Assembly: GCA_950097015.1 (NCBI GenBank)
Contig: CATNEN010000035.1
Span: 870,001 to 934,000, forward strand
Source: Macrostomum hystrix
Taxonomy: Eukaryota > Platyhelminthes > Macrostomidae
Direction of reading: 5' to 3'
Length of the DNA: 64,000 nt
Shown here: one piece after another, positions 57,102 to 64,000 of the stretch
How the letters are laid out: each line of letters opens with the position of its first letter
Numbering within the stretch: position 1 is the stretch's first letter
Program-made: the position numbers and the translations under genes
Notes under the pieces: generated by a model
The model's input: only the letters and a program-made list of their open reading frames with translations
What the model was told of the DNA's origin: nothing
Databases searched by the model: none

Positions 57102-59012
57102 TTACTTGATGCAAGGAATGACCAGATAGTCTCCGCCAAAGGGAATTAGAATGGCCTTCTTAGAAGGTTGCAAGTTGGATACAAATGTCTTTGAATGCTT
57201 ATAGTAGCCTATGCCAATTGATTTTGATGGATATGGATAGGAATAAAGGCTTCTATCAAATGTGAGAACCTGGCCTGAAATAAGACCATCATTTAAATTG
57301 GTGACAATGACAACCTTTCCATCAACAATAGCACAGTTATTAGGACTCTTATTAGTAAAACCAATGTCACCCAACTTGTCATTAGAATATAAAAATCTCA
57401 CATTCAACAACTGGTTGACAGATTGGGCAAAAACATGATTGGTACAACGAATTCTCTTCTTGATCAATTGCAAGTAGTTTTCAAAAGGGAAAGCTGAAAA
57501 CGTGTCAAGTGGGCCATACATTTGCACAAACTCAGGAAGGTGCAACAGAGCATGCCAATTATAAGAAACTACACTGTTGTAATATAGGCTTGGTGCCTCA
57601 GCAACAAACTTTTTCAAACAAGCCTCAGCAGCATCAAAATAAATTTCACAGTACTCAGGTGAATTAAGGACTGAAATTGACCAATGCAATAATAGATAAT
57701 GATTAAAGTAGACCTTTGGCAAGGTATTCTTAAAAAGGAACGGACCAAAGTACAAAAGACATTGGCGGAATTCCGTTGCTTTAAAGTATTCAATGTCAGC
57801 AAAAGTGCGAAGCCGTCTTTGAAAATCTGAAGGAACAAATTCCTTAATATACATTATTTTTCTATTTATTTCCTCTTTTAATTGGGATGACAACTTGCAA
57901 GCAAGTCGAATGTGCTTTGCTCCAAGGAAGTAAAATTTGAGCAACTTCTTTACAACCCCTAAGTAGACAATATGCATTGGGTCGGGTACAAAATTGGAAT
58001 ACATTGGAACAATCCTGGCTAGTGGAGAAATACCAAGTTGGTTATTTTCACGCCCTTGTTCATAATCTTGATTTGTTCGAGCCTCTGCAATGGTATTAGA
58101 AAAACAAATTCTGTCACCTGTGTAATTTCCTACTTGACGACACCAACTACAGCCAAGATAACTGGAATGACCTTTCAAACATTGAATAAAGTTTCTAGCA
58201 GGTGTGTCACAGATAAAGACAATTGACTTAATAAAAATTCTTTTCATATTATAGTCAAAACCATTCTGTAGACCTGCAATTTCAGAACAAAACCTTTCTA
58301 AGAAGACATGTAGGTCAGGCTTTCCAATGCCACAAAAAAGGCCAAATGGCACAGGTCTAAAACAATTATTTACTAGCATCAATATAGGCCAAAGATTGAT
58401 TCTAGATGACTTGAATAAAGGAAGACCATCAACATTTACCCTTAAGGAAACAAAGAAGTTTGTAATTCCAGATGGAATTGTAAGGATTTTGGAATCAAGT
58501 AAAAATTTCAAATTGTCCACAATGGAGAGAAAGGCAACATGACCATTATTGACATTGAACCTCGTGATCTCTGTGCTTGGACACTGCCTCTTAAGCATGT
58601 AGACAGAAGTGGGTATGTCAGTGAAGAAACGAGCCAAAAGCCGAAGTAGGTAATTCATGGCAGCACTAGTAATATTGAATGTTATGTAAAACAATAGTAA
58701 CTCTTGCACCAAAGTAAGTGGCGGAGGTCTATTATAGCCAAGAGAGTCATCTTGTTCTTCAACTTCTTCATCCATTTCTTCCTCAAAAAGAGCATGCATT
58801 TGGCTATCAAAGTCCATTGGCATTGGACCCACTGCATCAAAGAATGTCTCTTCAGGCTCAGCATTGCTCTTTGTATCTTCATTTTGTCCGATCACATTTT
58901 CTAGATCTAGCCTAGCCTCAATATTTGTAGCCCCAATCGTCGGAAGCTCTTGTAGTATTTCTTGCATTTCCCTGGCTACCTGTCTATTTGATGCACGACT
59001 TGGCAAAGCCAT
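57102..59012 (-). CDS. CACTA-like (tnp2-like) transposase, copy C
   Basis: Single minus-strand frame of 636 codons starting MALPSRASNRQVAREMQEIL. After an acidic N-terminal region comes the family core: LRVNVDGLPLFKSSRINLWP, FICDTPARNFIQCLKGHSSY, VPDPMHIVYLGVVKKLLKFY, FKATEFRQCLLYFGPFLFKN, YGPLDTFSAFPFENYL and a C-terminal SPNNCAIVDG... FDRSLYSYPYP domain. It is the only one of three copies in the window with an unbroken frame. Proteins of this group cut at CACTA ends and reinsert the element in the nucleus. The catalytic residues cannot be assigned safely by eye. Confidence 0.88.
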   Translation of the reverse strand: MALPSRASNRQVAREMQEILQELPTIGATNIEARLDLENVIGQNEDTKSNAEPEETFFDAVGPMPMDFDSQMHALFEEEMDEEVEEQDDSLGYNRPPPLTLVQELLLFYITFNITSAAMNYLLRLLARFFTDIPTSVYMLKRQCPSTEITRFNVNNGHVAFLSIVDNLKFLLDSKILTIPSGITNFFVSLRVNVDGLPLFKSSRINLWPILMLVNNCFRPVPFGLFCGIGKPDLHVFLERFCSEIAGLQNGFDYNMKRIFIKSIVFICDTPARNFIQCLKGHSSYLGCSWCRQVGNYTGDRICFSNTIAEARTNQDYEQGRENNQLGISPLARIVPMYSNFVPDPMHIVYLGVVKKLLKFYFLGAKHIRLACKLSSQLKEEINRKIMYIKEFVPSDFQRRLRTFADIEYFKATEFRQCLLYFGPFLFKNTLPKVYFNHYLLLHWSISVLNSPEYCEIYFDAAEACLKKFVAEAPSLYYNSVVSYNWHALLHLPEFVQMYGPLDTFSAFPFENYLQLIKKRIRCTNHVFAQSVNQLLNVRFLYSNDKLGDIGFTNKSPNNCAIVDGKVVIVTNLNDGLISGQVLTFDRSLYSYPYPSKSIGIGYYKHSKTFVSNLQPSKKAILIPFGGDYLVIPCIK

Positions 59013-60090
59013 TAAATCAAATTAATCAATAAATGACAATACTTATTTATTATTAGAACTAGCTTTTGCCTTATATGTTTTTAGTACACAATGTAGTCAA
59101 TTATTTTAATTTGCAGTCTCTTTCAATATGAGAAATCTAGGACTAGCACTAGATAGAATTTATAGAATTGGCCCTTGTTTACTACTTTGCGATGGTCTGA
59201 ATTGAAACTGGCTATGAGTATAGTACAATGTCAGTATATATTATGTATAGCTGGACAATTGGTGCCTATCATATACTGTACTCAAATATTAATAAGCTTC
59301 TGCAAGTGCCACTATGGTCAAAACTCACTATGCAGTATTGCAGTATACCAAATTGTTCTTTTTAGGTATAGTATAATAGTTTTGGCTAGCTGTTATCACA
59401 AATAAACAATAATAATATATTTTATTACTGAAATTAGCGATTATATAGTCCGCCAGTAAAAAATTCAAGCATACAAGATAATAGGAGACTAAAGAAATGC
59501 ACTAAATGAACGAAAGGAGTAGCATACTAGTATAGTATTTGCGTGTAACCACAGATGAAGTTGCAGAGAGTTCAAAGTTGTGGTCTCACTGTCCTGTGTT
59601 GGCTAAAGGAGCTGTGTTCAAAAGAGCTGATGTTCCAAGCGAGCGCAAATTAGTGAAAATGGAAGTGTGCAAATTAAACTGGTCAATAGCTTCAACACTT
59701 GATCGCGTAAAACAAAGCTTGCTAGCTGTTCTTCTTGCAAATTGCGAGGGCGCAGAATTCCCGTCTAAAAGAGTTTTTTCTTCAAATTGGACAGTCATCA
59801 TACTAGTTGATAAGTATGCTGATATTTTTGCGAAGCTTGCGTTCAAAATTATTGTCGGAAAGTGACGGCTCGGGTGCAGTGTAAATTCCGGTCGGAATAT
59901 GGAGCCTCATATTCCGGTATGTTTCCGGGGTGCTTCCGAGAAGCAAAGAAAGCCAGGAAATACTTTGTGTAGTTTTTGGATGTCATTGGAGCACATTTTT
60001 CATCGTTTTTTTGCTTGCAAATCTAGTTCCACCAGATTCCGATTGCCCTGCTAAAATCCGGCCAGATTCCGATGTCAATCCGATAACCCG
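59013..60090. other. 5' subterminal region of the CACTA-like element
   Basis: Probably the promoter and transposase-binding region for the minus-strand genes. 59880-60090 carries several attccggt/ggattccgat words shared with the left end (53030-53120). The plus-strand frame 59539-59865 lacks family features and is judged a chance frame. Confidence 0.5.
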
Positions 60091-60104
60091 TTTTTAGTGG
60101 GGCG

Positions 60105-60375
60105 CTTCAGATCGAGTGACCGTCGCATCGCGTGCCTTAGGACAGGCGGCGTGGAAGACGACCGACCCGATGCTCGCAGCTGATCTGCGTTGATCGCCGG
60201 GCTAGTTTCTGGCGTGGCAGCCGGTGGCTCGTCATTCGAAGGCTGCTCTACGTAGATGTGCAGCTTCGATAGCTGCTTTGCTTGTTTGCTGGAATTGTCG
60301 CTTTGCTTGTAGCGATGCTCAACAGAAGCTCGCTGGTCGGTTCTCTTTGTAGGTGGAGCAGGAATTTTGCTCATT
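60105..60375 (-). pseudogene. N-terminal part of the AlkB-bearing LINE ORF1
   Basis: The minus-strand frame begins MSKIPAPPTKRTDQRAS at 60375 and runs for about 90 charged, low-complexity residues to the CACTA-like element's right end. Its GC-rich composition matches 51575-53017 and not the AT-rich transposon between. The sequence on the other side of the transposon is a GC-rich open frame on the same strand. I infer one ORF1 split by the insertion; the exact reading frame across the junction is not settled. Confidence 0.55.
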
Positions 60376-60626
60376 GCTATTAAAGAACAATAAACTAAAA
60401 CACAAAGAAAAAATAAAACTAAAACTAAGTCTACTCTCACTACTGGTTAGTAGACTCTGGACGCGGGGTGGCAAACCGGTTAGACCGGCCTGCCAAACGG
60501 TGTGGATAAAAAGAAACCTATAGGTCACAGGTGTTTTTGATTAAAGTACAATTTGTGAATACAGGCTGAGTTGGGCTGGGACACAGGTGCACGTGAGCAA
60601 AGTACGCCTGAGATGTTATTCAATTA
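60376..60626 (-). other. Probable 5' untranslated region of the LINE
   Basis: GC-mixed sequence with no recognisable domain between the ORF1 start and the stop of the zinc-finger frame. Open frames here overlap in antisense and show no features. Confidence 0.35.
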
Positions 60627-61049
60627 TTAATAAGCCAATAAGGCCGACGGGCCTCGGTGACCATCGACTGCTTTCGCCCGCTCGGCTTCGGTCTTTGGCC
60701 TGCACCTGGCGGCGTGGATGTTGCGGGCGCGTCCTGTGGCGAATTCTGCGCCGCATCTATCGCATTTGTAGTCTCCGCCGAGGGGGCCTTCCTGCGCTAG
60801 GCGGTTCTGCTGGCCAGGAGCAGCTGGGCAGGTGCTGATGTGTCTAGCCAGCCTGGCGAAGGTCGCTCTGCAGTGGGGACAACGATGCTGGCCGTCCATT
60901 GCGCTAGCCGCCCGGTCGGCGCCAGTGATGTCTCCGGCTTGGAGGCGGCGCTCTCGACAGGCTTTGAGGTGGCGTGGTAATCCTTTGACGATGAGGAGCT
61001 TTCCACAGGCTGGGCAGGCGGTGCGCGTTGTTTGGCTGTTGGGTTGCTA
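60627..61049 (-). pseudogene. R2-like N-terminal zinc-finger fragment
   Basis: The minus-strand frame carries three zinc fingers in a row: CPACGKLLIVKGLPRHLKAC, CPHCRATFARLARHISTC and CDRCGAEFATGRARNIHA followed by ARC. Three N-terminal CCHH/CCHC fingers are typical of several R2-clade, restriction-endonuclease-type retrotransposons, where they bind the target gene. The frame starts after an in-frame stop at about 61050 and ends at 60627 without any reverse-transcriptase domain, so it is a fragment cut off by the LINE to its left. Its last codons coincide with a 15-base match to the U2 gene. Confidence 0.65.
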
Positions 61050-61526
61050 GTCTCTCATACTATGTAAGATACACTCATACTCAGTTAAGTTCAGTACAGC
61101 TGTGAACTACCCTGCTAGTCTGTATGTATAAATATAATACAGATTCTGCAATATGTTTTTTGTCTTCGCATGTATTTTAGCATTGTTTATAATATTTAGT
61201 TTGCGTTTACCATATCATTTGAGTTTTTGTGATTAAATTAAGTTCTATTTTTATTATAATGATACATTTTTGTAAGTTTATTAATAGTTTTATTCATAAG
61301 TTGCGCAAGCAATTTTATTATTTTATATAATGTTCTACTTTTGTTCGCTGAATACTCGTATTTAATTTACTGCTCAGACAAGTAAACATATTTTACTAAT
61401 TAATGCGTAGGCTTGATTATAAGCGCACGGATTGCGTTTCGTGAGTGCGTGTAGCTTCTGAGTGAAATAAAGATAGGCGGTTGACAATAATTCTCTCACC
61501 TAGACTTATTTTTGCATTTCTTTTGA

Positions 61527-61715
61527 TGCGCAGATCCTTGCTGTACTGCAGCGCAAGGCCTACGCGTGGACCAGGTCGTGTGAACACGATGCACTGGCCC
61601 GATTCCACAAAAACTGGATTAATAACGTAGTAGACCAATGGTCTACGTTTGAGGTATTAATCTCAAAAGAACAGAAACTACACTTTGATCTTAGCCAATA
61701 AGGCCGAGAAGCGAT
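61527..61715 (-). ncRNA. U2 spliceosomal snRNA, divergent
   Basis: The minus strand begins ATCGCTTCTCGGCC and continues TTATTGGCTAAGATCAAAGT then GTAGTTTCTGTTCTT, the near-invariant 5' domain of U2, which pairs with U6 and the intron branch site. Canonical stems can be drawn despite different sequence: IIa TTTGAG/CTCAAA, IIb GTAGACC/GGTCTAC, III GGGCCAG/CTGGTCC with inner TCGTG/CACGA, and IV closed by CCTT/AAGG. The Sm site is AGTTTTTGTGG. The branch-site recognition sequence reads GUAGUU instead of the usual GUAGUA. The paired stems argue for a functional or recently functional gene. The 3' end is approximate. Confidence 0.85.
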
Positions 61716-62050
61716 AAAAATTGTGAAGCAGATTGATTATTTTACTAGACGTACCTAGCAACACTTTGCACTTCTACCCTACTTTTCGTGTTGCACAGCT
61801 ACAGATGCAGAAATTGGCATGAAAAGTGCTTATAATCTTGCTGATGCTACTGAAAAGTGTATTTTTGATAGTGAACAGCTTATTTAAAAGCTCTGAATTG
61901 AGATATCTAAGTTTGCATCTAAAAAATCGAAACTACACGTTATTCCTATGCGGGCAGAATTATTATGTGCAAATAGCGCTACTGTTAGTACTATAACAAA
62001 ATAATGACAACTCGAACACTTTAAATTCTTGCACGTAATAGAAATATGAC
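61716..62050. other. Upstream flank of the U2 gene
   Basis: On the minus strand this would hold the snRNA promoter. I do not recognise a proximal sequence element with confidence. Confidence 0.3.
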
Positions 62051-62119
62051 GGTTTCGTTTATTTATGACTGGTTTAAAGAAAAAAATTATGCTGGTTATA
62101 CTAACTAACTTTTTGCGTT

Positions 62120-62805
62120 GCATGCGTGGCCTTGCGCACTTTCCTTGCGCGAGACTTGAATATTGCTTATCGTGTGTTAGAACGCATTTCTGAAGTAGTA
62201 TTCAAGGTACAGAAAGAGGAAGAAGGAGTCGTAGTAGGAAATTTGATGCTAGTACACCGCGATAATCTGACACCCGTGCCAAATTCAGTGAATGAGTTAG
62301 ATGAATTAGTTAAGGGAAGCCAGCCAGATGTCAATAACGTAAGAATGTAGAAGTATAAAATAAGGGAAGCGAACAGACCACCAAGAGAAAGACTAGGACA
62401 GAAGCAAGAATTAAGGGAAGCCAGTCCCGGAAGAAGAAGGAGCAACCATTAGTTGAGGAGTCATCATCTGAAGAGGAAAGAATAAGTTGGCATTGCAATG
62501 ATCGTCATGAGCAGAGTGTAATCCAAGGTGAGCAGCTCGATATTGGAGCAGAAGTAGAAATTGGAGCGAGTGAATCAGAGCCCAGCGAAAGCGAAAGCGA
62601 ATGCGAAGGAGAGAATGAGACCACAATCAATAGTGAGGAGGCATCCACCTCAGACGAAACCAGCGAAGAGGAGAACAATGAACAGAGGCCAGCTGAGCGC
62701 CCGTACAATACTAGAAGGCAAGTCAGACCCCCCGCCAGGTATCAAGGCTATTTACAGAGGCTTATCACTGTATTCAATCTTTTGGGAACTATACAGATTT
62801 AAGAG
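62120..62805 (+). pseudogene. 3' end of a third Gypsy pol (integrase tail)
   Basis: Plus-strand frames read ERISEVVFKV and LMLVHRDNLTPVP, the SH3-like end of a Gypsy integrase. A long acidic tail in another frame ends in RPYNTRRQVRPPARYQGYLQ, the usual basic-Pro C-terminus. At least one frameshift or stop (about 62350-62450) lies between. The rest of pol is absent, because U2-containing sequence lies upstream. Confidence 0.7.
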
Positions 62806-62811
62806 AAGGGA

Positions 62812-63109
62812 TGATTACGCAACAGGAATGAAAGCAAGCTCGCACGACGTCAAGGGATGACTATGGGAAATTCTCATAAGCCAATAGAAAACGAGAACCA
62901 AGGAATTGTAGGCAAGCCGAATACAAGAACTAAGGGTCTTCCAAAAGAGCCAGTAAGATTTCAAGAAGCCTCCAGCCAACCAATTGGGAGTCGACAGCCC
63001 CTAGTTTTGTCATCTATATAAACAAGAACAGCAGGTGGGCAAATGTCAACTGTCCGTTCGTCTTGAACCTCCCCTATTAATTGTGTGTATTACATTCCAA
63101 TTGCCGTCA
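62812..63109 (+). repeat. Probable LTR of the third Gypsy element
   Basis: A purine tract (aagagaaggga, 62801-62811) directly precedes TGATTACGC, as a polypurine tract precedes a 3' LTR. The segment ends in CA (63108-63109, or 63099) and contains a TATA box (ctatataaa, about 63015). TGGCCGAGC follows at once and would serve as primer-binding site. There is no second copy in the window to confirm the borders. Confidence 0.5.
63013..63022 (+). promoter_or_regulatory. TATA box in the probable LTR
   Basis: atctatataaac lies about 90 bases upstream of the ATG at 63109, at a suitable distance for the LTR transcription start. Confidence 0.4.
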
Positions 63110-64000
63110 TGGCCGAGCAAGACATATTAGACCCCGACAAATTCGATAGATTGTTATAAGCAGTGACCATAGATCTATCCCCATTCAGCTCCAATGCTGA
63201 GAGTAACCCAGCAGAGCAAATTATAATAGTCTCTCAGGCAGAAGTCCCAGCAGAGAGTGAAATTGTGGAAATCATAGACGACCAAGAGAACGAAGCCCCA
63301 CTCCGGCAGCAAACGGCCCCCCGGCTAGCCAATGTAAGTAGCCGACTAGCTACTTACATCGGAGGACCGCACAAGAGGCCAGCATCGAGTTCGCGATTGC
63401 ACGTCCCGGTAGATCCCGGAAAACGCTGTAGGATCCTAGAGGACCAGGCGGAGATGGAGGTACCAACCTCTGAATCAGTGCTCAGCCGTCAACCGGTGGG
63501 CTCTAAACCCTCAATATCAATCGCCATCCCAGAGGCTTCAGTTCCGAAACACCGGTCAAATCGAACGTATTGTAGGCCTATAGCGCCAAAACCAGCACCA
63601 GCCCCGCAGCCGGCTGTTAAGGAAGGCAGACCGCGATATGCTCGCATTCAATCAAGACCGCCGCGGCAGCCCTCACAGCCGCAGCAATCACTGTCGCAAC
63701 CCTCGCAGACGAAGCTCGGCAACCCAAGGCGCAAACTGCAAGGGCATCAGAGAGCGGAGCTGGGCTACGACGAGCGCGCACGCCAAATCCTTCGCCGCAT
63801 TGTCTACCTTCCGACGCAGTCGTCGACAGACTACCTTTACGCCGACAGATGCCACGGCGGCCTTGGCTTGTCAACTGCGAAGGAGGAGGCAGCCGTCCAG
63901 AAGGTCACCGAGGCCGTCAGGCGACTCTGCTGCACTGACGCCGCGCTCAGAGAACTGGCCTGGGCCGAACTGCGCGGCCTCGTCCAACGCCGCCTACGGC
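63109..64000 (+). pseudogene. gag-like frame joined to an R2-like thumb domain (runs off the window)
   Basis: The ATG at 63109 starts MAEQDILDPDKFDRLL, followed by one TAA. The same frame then stays open to the window end (over 270 codons). To about 63750 it is acidic, then Pro/Gln-rich (PRQPSQPQQSLSQPSQ), as in many gag or ORF1 proteins. From about 63754 it reads DERARQILRRIVYLPTQSST, DYLYADRCHGGLGL and AAVQKVTEAVRRL, which is the thumb region that follows the reverse transcriptase in R2-group elements. The junction looks like a 5'-truncated R2-like insertion in frame, or a chimeric element. Confidence 0.6.

Larger units (their letters stand above)
53020..60102 (-). mobile_element. Intact-looking CACTA-like (EnSpm) DNA transposon, copy C
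   Basis: Inverted termini CCCCACTAAAAA (left 53020-53031, right 60091-60102) contain the CACTA ends of this superfamily and are flanked by CG on both sides (53018-53019; 60103-60104), a possible 2-bp duplication. Subterminal cggattccgatcgg-like words recur at both ends, another CACTA trait. Inside are a 636-codon transposase frame and a seven-exon companion gene, both minus strand. No lesion was found in either. The element split the ORF1 of the AlkB-bearing LINE. Confidence 0.85.

Noticed and set aside
59539-59865. Plus-strand frame of 108 codons near the right end of the CACTA-like element
   Set aside because: No family features. It lies in the expected subterminal promoter region, opposite to both real genes.
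62561-62860. Plus-strand frame of 99 codons
   Set aside because: Overlaps the acidic integrase tail in another frame; the tail frame ends in the typical basic-Pro motif.
63617-63874. Minus-strand frame of 85 codons
   Set aside because: Antisense to the Pro/Gln-rich and R2-like coding frame.

Overview
The window looks like repeat-rich nuclear DNA of a metazoan, most likely an invertebrate. Coding stretches are split by short GT-AG introns. A spliceosomal U2 snRNA gene is present, and almost everything else belongs to animal-type transposable elements. I cannot name the species from the sequence. Only two features might be ordinary host genes: an RPA1-like gene near the left end (1164-2551) and the U2 gene (61527-61715).

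Left part (1-20 kb): a gag zinc-knuckle fragment, an inverted-repeat element and the RPA1-like gene. Next comes a decayed CACTA-like (tnp2-like) transposase gene (4714-10690) split by a complete Gypsy-type LTR retrotransposon (5834-10204) that has identical-looking 199-bp LTRs and a 5-bp target duplication. After that lie a small CACTG...CAGTG foldback element holding a mariner remnant, and a second decayed CACTA-like transposase with a companion gene that resembles DUF4806.

Middle part (20-46 kb): the most striking object is a 15.3-kb foldback/MULE-type (Rehavkus-like) transposon at 20288-35594. It has a perfect 9-bp target duplication and roughly 2.6-2.7-kb terminal inverted repeats built largely from a 56-bp minisatellite. 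It carries a multi-exon transposase with a PHD-like finger, an OTU protease domain and a DDE-type core, plus a second gene on the opposite strand that starts inside the right minisatellite. It is followed by a decayed SAMD3-like gene, a hAT deletion derivative with 8-bp target duplication, a decayed transposon-associated gene, and a complete Tc1/mariner-group element with an open transposase.

Right part (46-64 kb): a rearranged Gypsy fragment, then a minus-strand LINE whose ORF1 contains a complete AlkB (2-oxoglutarate/Fe(II) dioxygenase) domain. This LINE is broken twice. An R2-like fragment with a restriction-like endonuclease lies between its ORF1 and its reverse transcriptase. A 7.1-kb CACTA-like element (53020-60102) lies inside its ORF1. 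That CACTA-like element looks intact: a 636-residue transposase frame and a seven-exon companion gene in which every splice phase agrees. Beyond it are an R2-like zinc-finger fragment, the divergent U2 gene, the 3' end and LTR of a third Gypsy element, and a frame that joins a gag-like stretch to an R2-like thumb domain at the window edge.

Overall this is a nested transposon graveyard with at least three elements that look recent (the foldback MULE, the CACTA-like element and the Tc1/mariner element). The same pairing of CACTA-like transposase with a DUF4806-like partner appears twice.
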